A stretch of 64,000 nt of DNA from Limanda limanda (taxonomy: Eukaryota; Chordata; Actinopteri; Pleuronectiformes; Pleuronectidae): the NCBI RefSeq assembly GCF_963576545.1, contig NC_083638.1:27379900-27443899 (forward strand), in the 5' to 3' direction. The notes below the pieces were generated by a model. It ran no database searches, had not been told where the DNA came from, and saw only the letters and a list, made by a program, of their open reading frames with translations. Numbering within the stretch: position 1 is the stretch's first letter; each line of letters starts with the position of its first letter. A program made the translations under genes and the position numbers. Shown here piece after piece: positions 17,331-29,330 of this stretch.

Positions 17331-19156
17331 TGTGCGTGTGGTCATCAGATGGCATTCGCATGAAGCTGTGTGATGGAGTTGTGTAACTTTTAAAAAGTTG
17401 TCCAGATTGGTTTTAACCACACAACGTATTGTCCAGCAGCTGGTTGTTGAAATCAATTGGTCCTCTCAGGTTGCGGGACTTCCCTTCCTGATCCAGCCTG
17501 CATGGCATCTGGTCACGGAAGCCATGTGGACGAAGCCATCTGTTCGGAACGTACCTGGCAACATGTCCTGAACCAATACGTTTCAGAAATCCAAGGCTTT
17601 ACATTGTTTGTACATAATATAACACTCGTAGTTTTTGAGGATATGCCATTATTGAGAGAAAGTGCTGCCCAAGACCCACAATGCACAGATCTCTTATTGC
17701 ATCTTTTTTTGTTAAATAAGTATATTTCTTAGATTTTGTTGATGTCTGAACTTTGACAAATGAACAAATGAACCAGAACACCTTCTTAAAAGCACTTACT
17801 GCACATTAAATCAGTGTGACATCCAGACCACTTTGACTGCTCATTTAAATGGGGAAAGCTTGATCGCTACATTTTTTTGTCTTGTATATGTCAGTGGAAG
17901 TTACTGAGACCCGTGACAAAATCTGCCGGAATTATTCATGCAAAAAAAATTCTTTACACCCAAAAAAGATTGTCTCTCAGAACCTTCAAGATCTTTGATT
18001 TGCAGTGAAGTCAGAAGCAAAGTGATATACCAGTATAGTGTCTGGTGCTGCAGAGCTACATCTGTCACCGTCAGACAGGGAAAACTTCACATTATCCTGA
18101 AGCAACACAAACATGCAAACACCCACAAAAACAAGCAAGTCCCACAAACACAAGCCATTGTATACAACAGACAATTGTTTATGTCCTAAGGGGTGCAGAC
18201 TTCATTCTTATTCTCCCCATGAGGCAGGAAGCCCATAACTTAGTCTTGTTTGGCTGTACCCAGCCGACCCCCTCACCTCTTGTCTGCTCATGGTTGAGGT
18301 CTCACTTCATTACATCCTCAGGCTCATTCTCATCATTCCTGTCTCGCCCTCTCATTTTGTACTTGATCTTGTTTTGATGTAGTTATCTTAAAACCACAAA
18401 ACCTTGCGTGTCGGTTGTGCTTGTTATGGGGTTGTTGTTGGGGTGGTTGAGGATGCTGCTCTCACACAACATGACATTTCCCACTCCAGCATCCCTCTCT
18501 GTTGCTTCTGTTGCAATTTGCCGTAGGTGCCACACCTGTCACAGAAACCGCAGAGCTTTGAAAACACACTATTTTTAGGGGGATTGCTAATTCACAGCCC
18601 TAGATCGTACACAGGGGGGAGAAAACAAAGACGACGGAGAAGAATTGCGGCAGGGAAGATGACACGCAGCAGAGGTCATGAACCAGACAGTGCGATATGC
18701 CTCTTATAGCTCCCTGTGCCCCCAGGGAGCCGGAGAAAGACAATTTCCCATGAACTCTCTCTGGTTGCTTCAGCATGTGCTGCAGTTGCAACATGCGGAA
18801 TACGACCTTCATTTCCTTCTGTTTCCGGCCAGGTCTGGCGGCAGAACTTTTTAAAAAGCCCCCATTTCAGTTAAGTGACTTGTACTTGTGGTGAGCATCA
18901 TCCAAGAGGGGGTTTAATCCACACCTACGCAGCTGTGTGTCTAGAATAGACGAGGAGGAGACAGTGGGACAACTGACACAATAAATAGCCCAATAAATCT
19001 AATGGGCTGCCTCCTGTCTGTAGTGCATGTCTCTCTTTCTCTCTCTCTGTGTGTGTATGTGTTCGTCAGTGTGTATATGTCTGCACATCACCCCAGGGAT
19101 GTAAGTCAAAATAGAGGTGGTTGCTAACTTGCTATCTGTCTGCATTCCTGAGTGAG
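14631..19156. other. gene-poor stretch
   Basis: One short GT tract at 17297. No conserved coding segment, RNA gene or element ends were recognised. Confidence 0.6.
17297..17340. repeat. (GT)n microsatellite
   Basis: Short GT tract. Confidence 0.9.
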
Positions 19157-19206
19157 ATACAATATACAATTGTATACAATTGTATACAATACAATACAAT
19201 ACAATT
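19157..19206. repeat. AT-rich tandem repeat with palindromic unit
   Basis: Two 10-bp units TATACAATTG, whose ATACAATTGTAT core is self-complementary, run into ACAAT pentamers. Confidence 0.85.
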
Positions 19207-19861
19207 ACCACTGCAAAGACATGGTTCAGAGAACAAGTGGGCTCTCACAGATGGTAAACATGCTCCTACAGTCTCACTCAATTTTGACCAGCTTGCATTC
19301 TAACATCTCTTGGTGCTGGTACCAGTGAAAAAGAAACATTTTTCTTTCCATTTCAGAAGTTTATTTTTCACCAGTGCTTTGGTTGCTGCAGGAGGCGGGG
19401 TCTACTGTTACCTACTCGCTCTGATTTGATCATTTGACCACTTCTCCTCTCATTTTTGTAGTGAGAAGCACAGATATTTGCTGATATATGAAGTGGAGTA
19501 AAATTGAAAAGTGCCTGAAAATCTACTTAAGTACAGATACATGAAAAATGTACTTAAAGGGATAGGTTCCCTGTTCCCTACTCCACTTCCACACTTGTTC
19601 ACTTCTTCTTTTTCTTGTTCAAAACCCTGCTGTACATTTCCATGTCACACCTATATGTTACGGACGCCTGGTTGCATTATGTCTCACTCACAAACCACTG
19701 TGAGTCTGACAATAATGACTGTGAGAGTTTTAATTAGTTACTTGTCATGTTTCAATGTGCACTCGATTGTGCACATCAGGGACACCAGTAAACAAGTGTG
19801 TGGTGTAGGTGTTGCTACGGTTAGCACTCAGGATACTTTTCCCTCTAATGAGACAGCAGTG

Positions 19862-20085
19862 TATAATGATGGTAGAGTGGACTTCCTCAAAAAAGTTTAT
19901 GGTTTGATCCCAGTCTCTCCCATGTGCCTGCCAAAGTGTCTGAACGCTAACGTGCACCTCATAGAAAAAGTACTGTCCATAGTGGCACTGTATGAATGTG
20001 TGTGTGAACGGCATAACATATACTGTAAAGTGCTTTGAGTGGTCATCAAAACTAGATGCAATTATATAAATACTGACCATTTACC
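19862..20085 (+). mobile_element. tRNA-derived SINE, second copy
   Basis: Same family as 28427-28650: a GGTTTGATCCCAGTCTC box, an internal CACTGTATGAATGTGTGTG, the tail AAAGTGCTTTGAGTGGTC, and an end ATATAAATACTGACCATTTAC. It explains the ORFs read across this stretch. Confidence 0.75.
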
Positions 20086-20256
20086 AAAAGAGACACCTGC
20101 ACCTCCAAACTGTCACAATTTACACATTTATTAGGTTTTACAGTAAAGGATATTTTTGGCCTTAAGCATCAACAGGCTCACTGCATGTGCTAAGCTCTGC
20201 TAATCGCTGTAGACCCCTTGTTTCCATACGTTAAACATGTGTTAAACATTCACACA

Positions 20257-21491
20257 CAGTGTTGGGGAGTAACGGAATACATGTAACGGCGTTACGTATT
20301 TAGAATACAAATTATGAGTAACTGTATTCCGTTACAGTTACAAATTAAATAGATGGTATTCAGAGTACAGTTACATTGTTGAAATCAGTGGATTACATGA
20401 CGGTACTTCTCTGTTTCACGAGTTTAATCACTGTCTCGTAAATCCACCGGAGGCAAAGCCCCCAGGAAGCAGCTGGAGACCAGGGCTGCCGTAAGAGCGC
20501 CCGGACCCCGGCGGCGTGAAGAAGCCTCACCGCTACCCGCTCGGGACCGTTACAGGCCCCGGGACCTTGGCTCTAAGAGAGTTCCGTCGCTACCAGAAAT
20601 CTACGGAGCTGCTGATCCGCAAGCTGCCCTTCCAGCGCCTGGTGAGAGAAGACCGACCTGCGCTCCCAGAGCTCCGCTGTCATGGCTCTGCAGGAGACCA
20701 GCGAGGCACGCAGGGTTCACACCGGACGCTGAAGCGCCGCTAAAATAATATCACCCGTTGACCCAGTAGTATAAAAGCATATGGTCACTTGTTGCTCCAA
20801 CATTAACTGCAACAGCGTCCCAATTTAATGTCATCCATCTTCAAGAACTTCTCCGCTGTTTGCTCCGTTCAATGTCGGGTGTCGAGGGTAAATTACGTGT
20901 TCTCCGCCCCCCCCCCCCTCTCTTTTTATCTTTATGACTGCTTGTGTGTCTGTATGGAGGGGGGCATTTAATAATGTGATCGGTCAAATTGGTAAATTTA
21001 AAACTCCAGGACAACAGAAGGGGAATACAAACTATGGGATGCATGCTTTATCATTTATATCATATAAAATATGTCATCAATATCGTTTAAAATCATTTTT
21101 CAGTGTGTTTCCTGGAGCGATACGCTCGGGTCAAGCGCAAAAAATAGACCCGACGCCGAAACGATCGCTGCACGGCGCGAGGCAGCCTTGGCGCAGGGGG
21201 GGTTCAGCCTCCGGTGGGACCGGCACAGAGGTGGGAGTGGATGGGAGCCGGACATCCAGCGGGCCCGCAGCATCGGTGGAGAGAGAGTTTAAACTGCTGC
21301 TGCTCCCCTGACTATAACAACGCCGCAATCATACACTTAAAAAATGCAATACAAACCGGAAGTATTCCAAGTATTCAGAATACGTTACTCAGATTAGTTA
21401 ATGTAATGGAATACGTTACAGATTACATTTTTGTGCATGTATTCTGTATTCTGTAACGGAATACGTTTTGAAAGTATCCTTCCCAACACTG
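20257..21491. mobile_element. hAT-like non-autonomous DNA transposon with 8-bp TSD
   Basis: The ends are inverted (CAGTGTTGGG at the left, CCCAACACTG at the right) and the element is flanked by perfect 8-bp copies TTCACACA at 20249-20256 and 21492-21499. An 8-bp duplication with CAG-type ends is characteristic of the hAT superfamily. Subterminal regions carry repeated GTAACGGAATAC / GTATTCCGTTAC motifs in both orientations, as expected for transposase binding. No transposase frame is present, so the element is non-autonomous. The GC-rich interior includes a histone H3 fragment and a second GC-rich segment at about 21110-21300 of unknown origin. Confidence 0.85.
20437..20707 (+). pseudogene. 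broken histone H3 fragment inside the hAT element
   Basis: Three frame-shifted pieces follow histone H3 in order: RKSTGGKAPRKQL from 20437; GVKKPHRY, then [20 protein letters not shown] and QRLVRE in a second frame from 20513; and [20 protein letters not shown] in a third frame from 20649. Between LVRE and KTDL about five residues of H3 are missing, and a short duplication has extended the GTV-AL segment. The N-terminal tail start and the C-terminal third are absent. No intron is present, as expected for replication-dependent H3. It cannot make a histone. Identification rests on clear recognition of the very conserved H3 sequence. Confidence 0.88.
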
Positions 21492-21499
21492 TTCACACA

Positions 21500-24400
21500 C
21501 AGCAACAACCTCTCTCAAACCTGAACTTCACAATGCATTCCTCTGCTTTTCCCAGACAGACATGTTTGTGTTGCGGTTCCAACAGGACAGCCCCAGGCAG
21601 TTTATAGACTGTACATGTCAGATGGAACAGCACTCCCCCTCAGCTGTGCTGACAACATGGCCCGGTGATCGCAAGGATGTAATTTTAATGGGTCACAGTG
21701 TGAGGACAATGCTACCATTCAGCCAGCCAGCAAGTCAACCAGTCCGGCAGCCAGTGTATCAGCAAGAGCCTGATTCACAGTGTTCAAAGATATAATTAAT
21801 AACAACAATTCTGCATTAAAATGTCTAAAAACAACTAGAACTATGCTATATATATTTGACCTGTCTACTCACATTGTCCAAAATGTTTTCAACAATGTTC
21901 AAACCCAAACTAGCCAGTTAGCTAGTCGCCTGTTTTTTTCCTTCCATTATTTTTTTCAGTCACTTGCAGTGGCTCATCATCTTTTATTACTGTTTGGTGT
22001 GTTCCATGAATAAAACTTGAATAAATTACCTCCTCCATGAACATGATTTGCGCCTGAGTTGTATCAGGTAGATTTTGATCAGCGATGGTGATGGAGAACA
22101 CAACCAGCATGATCCCACGCTGCTTCACCACATCATCAAATTAGGTCTTTTGTTATAGATTTTACTGAGAGTTCATAGTGGCCACAGACCCATATTGTAC
22201 AATAACATTAACTAACTGCAACCCAGTCTTTAGAGGTTGACTGGACGATTGTGCAAACCCAGAAATGTATCCAGTCTTTGGTTTGTTTTAGCAAAGCAAG
22301 GCAGCAATTTTAAAGTTATTTAAGATAATTTTGGGGATGAGTTAATTAGTTCAGCATTTGAAATACGGAATTTATTCAGTTCATTCTATTCTAGAGAAAT
22401 AGTAAAACCTGAAATATTGTCCAAATATTGTTTATATCTCTGATCTTTTGCTAGTTCTGGAGGCACCGTGTGGCCGTTAGAGCTTAGGTTTGTTACACTG
22501 ACATTCTCCATGTATGTAGGCGGGACTCTCTTTTGGGTTAAAGACCTAACAAACAATTGAGGAACAGTTGTTGAGTTGTCAAATCAGTTTAGTTGTACAA
22601 ACTAATGTTGTAAAATCCTCTCTTTACACCTCTCTTTGTGATTTATTGTCATTTAGATGGCGGCCTTGTATTCAGATGACAATGAAGTTTGCGTTTTATG
22701 TTTAGATTTTGTTTTAATTTTTTCCCCCAGGTCCCCACAGCCTTCATTTTCTACACAGAGTCAGTACTTCAAACATTAAAGTAGCACTCCAGCCAAAATA
22801 TATTACTGGAGTCAAACATTAACTCCTGTGGACTTGTAAGGTTGCTGTAAACTGTTTCTAGGTTTGTCCTTCATGGTGCACCGCAGGTGGAGTCACTATA
22901 AATTTATATCAGTCCTATTCTGACAAGTTTTCAAAGTACAGCAAAATCCTCTCCTGCATGGAATGCTAGATACGTTATAACACGTAGAGAAGCAAGGCAG
23001 GCATGTCTTTATGTGAGATGATCACAAATCAATTGATGTCAGAATCTGAATATTGTGAACTAAGCCACCTCAGGTCTTTGTTTTTTTTCTGTTCATCACT
23101 TTGCATCCACCTCTTGCTAAAGGCCGACCTCCGGGTTGGACTCCATGGAGTTAGATGCATGAAAAAACTGATTGGCTGTTTAAAATTTAAATGGTCCTAT
23201 TGTCATTATCCAGAGCTCCATGTAACACCCACACTTAGCTGATTATCAACCCTGTCAGCCTGCTAGAAAGTCATAGACTGCAGATAGACAAGCAACCACC
23301 TCCTCAGCCCACTCAGCCAGTCAGGAGTCCATCAAGACTGAAGCCATTGTCTGGATGCACTCAGCCCCGGGCTAGATGAGATGGAGGCTGGAATGCATGT
23401 AGAGGCGAGAGGCGAGCACCACTGCTCTGCACAAGAATCCTTTCTTCTGAGGGAGACGTGAGAGAATGCACAGTAGTTTGGGCCGATGGAAGGAGGGGGT
23501 GAGCAGAGCCTGATAAGCAACTGTCTAGAGAGAATGAGTGAAGTTGTAGACATCAAAAACAGCCGGGGACATTTCTGAAGCAGGGCTTCCCTCAATATGT
23601 TCTCTGATGAACGAAAAACCTGGAAATAAAAAAAATGGTCTTTTACATACTCTTTTTTTCATCTTTATAAATCGTATTAAAAGAAAATAGTTTCCCAATC
23701 TGCTGTAATGTGCAGGATTTTAAATGTGACATTAGAAATCAAACATATTGAAACTGAACTGCCAACAGACACACTTCAAGTCAAACTTTTGCTCGCCCTC
23801 TCTCACTGACTCGCAGCCTCTTCTTCTCTCGCTTTCATGTGTGTCAGTTTGCAGGCATATCTCAACTTTGTGGATGTTATCACAGGAATCCTTCTGGCCC
23901 CGGGCGGGGAATCTGACGGAGCTGAAAGCTGAAACGTGAAGGGAACAGATTCGCTCGGCGGCGCGGTGAATGAGCTGGAATGACAGGGGGAGATGAAGCA
24001 AGGCAAGAAGTGATTCTGCCATGAAAAAAGATGAAAGAGGGAGAATAGGGAGCCGAGATGCAGAGGCCCGAGCTGTAAAGAAATCTTATCTCTGTCACAG
24101 CACGATGGTGAGCGCAGAGTCTGGCTGTTGCATGTAGAGACTGAAGGACTCATTCTTATAAAAATCCCCCAGAGACGCAAATTGAAAAAGCAGCAATATT
24201 TCATTTGCCACATGTAGTCAGGCAGTTGTCCATGATGTCCATGCTAATGTCTCTGGAAACAGAACCATACTCCTACATTGTTTTTTCTTACAAACAGGAT
24301 GTTGGATCTATTTCTGCTGAAAGTGCAGGACTGTTGTGTTGTTTTTATGAATGAAACAAGATACATTAGAGAGATGTTGTTGACCTTCACCCCTCCACTC

Positions 24401-24853
24401 ACCCCTTGACAGTTGTATCGATCTGTTCCTCAAACTCTGAAATGAAAGATAATTTTCCCGACATAACAAACTTACTTTATTCTTGATATGAATATTCACT
24501 TTTTTTCATCTCGTAAAGCCATTCATGAGTAATGTGACATAAGACTCCACCTGGGTCATAAAAGGTTCCCATTTCCTCACAGATATTAACACTGAAACAC
24601 ACATGCACTTGTGCACATTTACATGCCTTTCCTCTTTTGGCATCTGCTCCATTTGGCATTGTTTTCTGCTAGTTAGAAGTCTGCCTCACCTTTCCTGCAG
24701 CTGCCTGGAAAACATGACAACATCTCCAGTCTCCTCAGCACCACGGGCTCTCCTCCTGCTGAGCGGCCCAGTACCACTGCCTCTCACTGGACTCTGCCAG
24801 CTCCAGATGTCCCCGACCTGATGGAGGCAGGGTTCCTCCAGATGAAAGTACTT
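21500..24853. other. gene-poor stretch
   Basis: Follows the hAT element. No coding or repeat feature was recognised with confidence. Confidence 0.6.

Positions 24854-24929
<76 letters not shown>
24854..24929. repeat. (GT)n microsatellite
   Basis: A pure 76-bp GT tract. Confidence 0.97.
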
Positions 24930-24930
<1 letters not shown>

Positions 24931-25424
24931 CACCCAGCTGTTACATTGCCAGACATCATGCCTAGAGAATGTTTGACTGATCTTGAATCCAGACGCTCAG
25001 CCTGTTAGCGTGTCTGTGTGTGTTTTCTGCAGTGTCAGCTGTATAAGCTGTTATAAACACTCTTATCACAAACAGCCACACCCTCACAACAATTCCATCT
25101 TAATAAGTCGGCTGTTTTTAAGTAACCATGGACACATGACTACAAGAGACAAAAAAAACCTGCAACACTGGAACATTGGATTTAAGTGCTGTTGTTTATT
25201 TAGTTGCTTCTAGAATTTGACATCTTTCAAGTTTTCAGAGCATCTGTACATGTTTTCCATTTAAACTTGTTGTAAACAACCCAAACTAACCAACTGTCAA
25301 ATTAAATATGCCTCAGTAGGATAAGGAACAATAATGTTACTTCAATAAACTCTGTTGCACACCAGTAGTCCTGAGCGAACAAATACAGTAGATCTCCATT
25401 ACTTACTCTAATTGTAGTTACAAC

Positions 25425-25460
25425 TACACACACACAAATGCACACACACACACACACACA
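25425..25460. repeat. (CA)n tract beside the exon 9 echo
   Basis: CA tract with an AAATG interruption, in the same position relative to the echo as the intron 9 CA tract relative to exon 9. Confidence 0.9.
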
Positions 25461-25521
25461 AACCACTTCTTGTCTCAGTTCATCTCCATCTTCGCTGATG
25501 AAGGCCCCCTTGGGAGCAGAG
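25460..25521 (-). pseudogene. echo of mmp15 exon 9 / intron 9 junction
   Basis: Bases 25484-25521 match the 3' end of mmp15 exon 9 (39351-39388) at 34 of 38 positions. The adjoining 25460-25483 match the start of intron 9 at 22 of 24 aligned positions, with one 2-base gap, and a CA tract follows in both places. On the minus strand the piece reads APKGAFISEDG, against APKGAFLSDDG in the gene. The donor GT has become AT, so the piece cannot be spliced as exon 9 is. The rest of the exon is not found next to it. It is most likely a relic of a duplicated MT-MMP exon. Confidence 0.75.
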
Positions 25522-25529
25522 TGTCTCCA

Positions 25530-25780
25530 TGATTAGACATTACATTGACTTACTTTGAATTCCTGAAGACTACTCTATCTTTCACCATGGTTACTACTTC
25601 CCTAACTCTAACCATAACCCTAACCTTAACTTTACTGAAACCTTAACCTCAACTTTATGGTTTATGTCATGGGGACCTGCTTTTTGTCACCATAAGGAAG
25701 ACAAGTCCCTATAATGTCAAAAGTAGTGGGAAACAGATTTAGATCCCCACAACATAAGTAAAACCTGGACAACCCACACA
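25530..25780. repeat. dispersed repeat with telomere-like hexamers
   Basis: It contains CTAACTCTAACCATAACCC and TAACCTTAAC, followed by a GGGGACCTG...CCCCACA arm pair. Such blocks recur in fish genomes. It starts directly beside the exon 9 echo. Confidence 0.45.
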
Positions 25781-25790
25781 TACACATACG

Positions 25791-25830
<40 letters not shown>

Positions 25831-25838
25831 CACACACC
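25776..25838. repeat. (CA)n microsatellite, interrupted
   Basis: CA with TACAC and AAAC interruptions, at the end of the telomere-like repeat block. Confidence 0.92.
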
Positions 25839-25966
25839 ATGTGTCCCTGGTGATGTTTTGCTCATTAAGTTTATTACATCGCATAATTTTTATGATCTTT
25901 CTTGGCGGTTGTTATGATAATAGGTTTAACATCAGTGTGAAACCTGACTCTGTGTAGGTTTGATCT

Positions 25967-25970
<4 letters not shown>

Positions 25971-26043
<73 letters not shown>

Positions 26044-26060
26044 CACACACAGACACACAC
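25971..26060. repeat. (CA)n microsatellite
   Basis: A pure 70-bp tract followed by interrupted CA. Confidence 0.95.
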
Positions 26061-28426
26061 TCACAACGATGCAGGTTTTATTGTACAGATGAGGGAAGTA
26101 CGTTTCATAAAAAAATCACTGTGCAGCGCTACACATCAAGATTTGATGGAGGATGCAATAAAAGTTTAGAGACAGTAATATAAAGTCAGCAGAACATGAT
26201 GACCAGGTAAGTCTTCTCATGGCTGTTATGCCATTTCCTGGTGGAGTTGATGCGTGAGCTGAAAGCAGTTTGATAGCTTGTCTCAGAGCGGCTCCCCACA
26301 GGCTGACGGATGTTCTCGGTGTGATTGTTCAACTCGGAGACAGTGATGTAAGTGTATAATAATTAAAGAGACCTGGGGGAGAGGGAAATCATTCTCCACC
26401 TTTAAGTTCCATCCAAACTAATCTCTTTCATTATGTCATTATCACGAAATGAGTCAGTTAAGCTTCTGTTACAAAATTATGAGTGAGATGCCTCTTCATT
26501 CCCCGAGTAGTGTGAACACAGTGTCTTCACAGATATGAGGGAGGATTAATCTTGAGAGTGTCTCATCTCTGGGTCCGTGTAGGTCAAAGGTTGATAACAC
26601 AAGGGGCTTGTGGGAAGTGAAGAGCCAGCTGGGTCAGAGCTTTCTCTCAGGAAAAGAAGCCCCACCCCCTTAAATTGTCAATAAAAACACTTGCTTGTTG
26701 AGTATCTGCACAGTACATGAATGTTTTTCCTGCTGCATTAAAATGACAGACTGCTGCAGTTAATGGTAAACACTGACCTAGTTTTACGTTTGGCAGCTCA
26801 GAGAAGTGAAAATGAGAGTGAAATTCAAATGAGCTGCTAATGAAGCAACAGTTTCCTTCTTAGAGAATAAAACAAACACCATAGCAAATAGTGACGAGCC
26901 TTTAAGTATGATTATCCACCACATGATCTGCTCTACCAACACGGTCAGCATGTGTACCCATGCACCTGCATCTGGGCATGGGAACCTGTTTATATTTGTG
27001 TGTCCAGATGGAACTTGCAGGTGTTATTTGAGTCCAGAAGGACTTCCTGTGCCGCTGGGTGGCCTGCAGACTTTGATCTTCACAATCTTTTGGTCTATTG
27101 TTAAACAGAGGATTTAAGCGGAATTTAATTTGTACTTTTTACTTTAAAATGATCCAAATGACAGTGATTCCATGATACAGTTCGTGACATGGGAGCATGA
27201 TGTTGAGGTAGCAATCCAGGACAGTCTGAACCATCTTATTCCTGAAAAATAAAAATCTCTATTATGTAATAAAAAATAATTTTGATACACGAGTGGCACA
27301 GGTTGTGAAACTGTCAAGAGCTCCTGACCTCGACTTCGTAAAACAGAATAGATTTTTATGTCTCACCACTTTGTGACAAAAATGTTCCTCACATTTTTTA
27401 AGTTTATCACTCATGAATTCTCATTTGACATTTTCAATACCCAGATTTGAATTATAGGGAACGTGACCTTTTCAGCAAACACCTTTATCAAAGTACCAGT
27501 TATTTTACTTGCCATATACGCAGTATGAAACTATGGAGTAAATTATCGTGGATATCAGACAGGGTCTGTGAGATAAATGAAGGTGGTTTCATGAAGCGGA
27601 GGTGGACGCTTGATAGTTTAAATGCATCAGCGTAGTTGGTGTCTGTTCTTTATCAGAAAGCGAAGAAGCAGCACTGATCGTTAAACAGACAAATAAAAGA
27701 GGAGAACTTAATGAACAGGAAATTAAAAGGGGGAAAGAGTGGCAGTGGTTTTGGTTGGCAGGCTGTCTTTGATAGTCATCCCCCAAAGACGGAGACAAAA
27801 ACACTACAACATTGAAGATTGAAGTTTTGTGTGTCGATTTTCAATAGAAGTGTAACTATGCTAAGCTCTAGCTATTATGTATACACTCCCACCAGCTTTT
27901 TACAATAATTAGGAGCATTGTGGCACGGACCAAAACACTGGCTAAAGTAAATTTCTCACAGTAGTGACCCTGAGCAGCCCTGTGGCAGCACATCTACTGT
28001 CTGGTGAAGGAATGACACATCTACCTCACAACTCCTGAGCCAGGCTCGACTACAGCTACATGTTACCTCAACAATATCTGTGTGTGAAACAATGAGAGTG
28101 AAGGAGAAAGGGGGATGGAAACTGTGTTTTTAAGAGGGCTAATTTATACTATACCTATTAAACATACAGGAAACATGATGCAAACTTTTAATGACAATGC
28201 GAACATGCCGATGTCGTGAAATAACCATGAACTATATGTTCACTGTGTGCGTTGCAATGCTGCTATTTGATAATTGGCAGTAAACACAAAACACATCCGA
28301 GGCTGATGGGAACTGCCATTTGTTTTGTAGTTATTTAGTAATAAACCTATGTGTTTATGGCACTAGATAAAAAGGCAGATGATCCATCTTTTAAAAAGAT
28401 TTTAAGAGGGGAACATGAATGTCGAG
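26061..28426. other. gene-poor stretch
   Basis: No exon of the supposed second MT-MMP copy was found here when it was compared with mmp15 exons 7, 8 and 10. Nothing else was recognised. Confidence 0.55.
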
Positions 28427-28650
28427 GCAGCTCTGGCTGAGGGGGAGTAGAGCGGTCGCCCTCTAACTAGGTGGTCGGCAGTTCGATCCCAGTCTTCCCC
28501 ATCTGCATGCCAGTGTCCAAGATACTGAACCCCAAATTGTCCCCTCTCATAGAAAAAATGCTGCCCATAGATGCACTGTATGAATGTTTAGGTGAAAGGG
28601 TTAATATGAATGAAGAGAAATGCTCTATATAAATACAGACCATTTACAAT
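28427..28650 (+). mobile_element. tRNA-derived SINE
   Basis: The head has tRNA-like promoter boxes, including a B-box-like GTTCGATCCC. The body contains the fish SINE phrase GATACTGAACCCCAAATTG, and the tail reads CTATATAAATACAGACCATTTAC. It shares body and tail with the copy at 19862-20085. Confidence 0.75.
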
Positions 28651-28904
28651 GTCTGAAGTAAATTTCATTTCAAACACATGTGGCATTTTACTGGGCGTGA
28701 GGACAAGTTAGGGGATGACCAAAGTCATTGGCTTCATTCGCAAAGCTCAGAATGGCACAAATGTTGAATGGTTGAGAAATCTCAGTCTGAACATAAGAGG
28801 TCGATCGACCTGATTGACTTTGCCGTCCCTTGTCTCTATCATGACTGAAAAACTCAGCTGTGAGGTCCTGGTTTCACTGGATGATCTGCAAACCTTCGGT
28901 AGAA

Positions 28905-29330
28905 AGAATAGACTGTAAATAAAGAAGGACAACATGCCTCCACTTCCTCCCACTTTCAAGAAATGAAGCCAACATATGCCAGATATGAACACTGCCATCT
29001 TGTACATTTGGAGCAAGCGTCTTCAGTAGCGAGGTCCGACCGATACTTTCCCTCAACCAATCGTGAATCAGGCTCAGGTGTCAATCATGATGTTTCACCT
29101 CATTTTTAAAGCATCAAATAATTAAAACCAAACTTACCAGAGAAATTCGCACCATATCAATGTGATAACAACTACCTAAAATGACAGAAACCATATTTGA
29201 TAAATATTTTTTTGTCATGCCCTTTGAAATTGCATCTACTAACATGGAGGAGGTGGGATTTATAACCAATACTGCAGCCAGACACCAGGTGGCAATTGAG
29301 ACCCTGTGTCTTCACTTTTGGGGAGCAGTA
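28905..29330. repeat. probable dispersed repeat
   Basis: Phrases such as TAGACTGTAAATAAAGAAGG, ACATGGAGGAGGTGGG and CACTTTTGGGGAGCAG look like a common fish interspersed element. No ends or target duplication were found, so the family and limits are uncertain. Confidence 0.35.

Noticed and set aside
19511..20038. 175-codon ORF on the plus strand
   Set aside because: Its second half is the tRNA-derived SINE, and the first half shows no domain or conserved pattern.
24700..24840. Possible further mmp15-like exon near the exon 9 echo (CTGAGCGG...CCAGTACC similarity)
   Set aside because: Only a few short words are shared and the order is not convincing.
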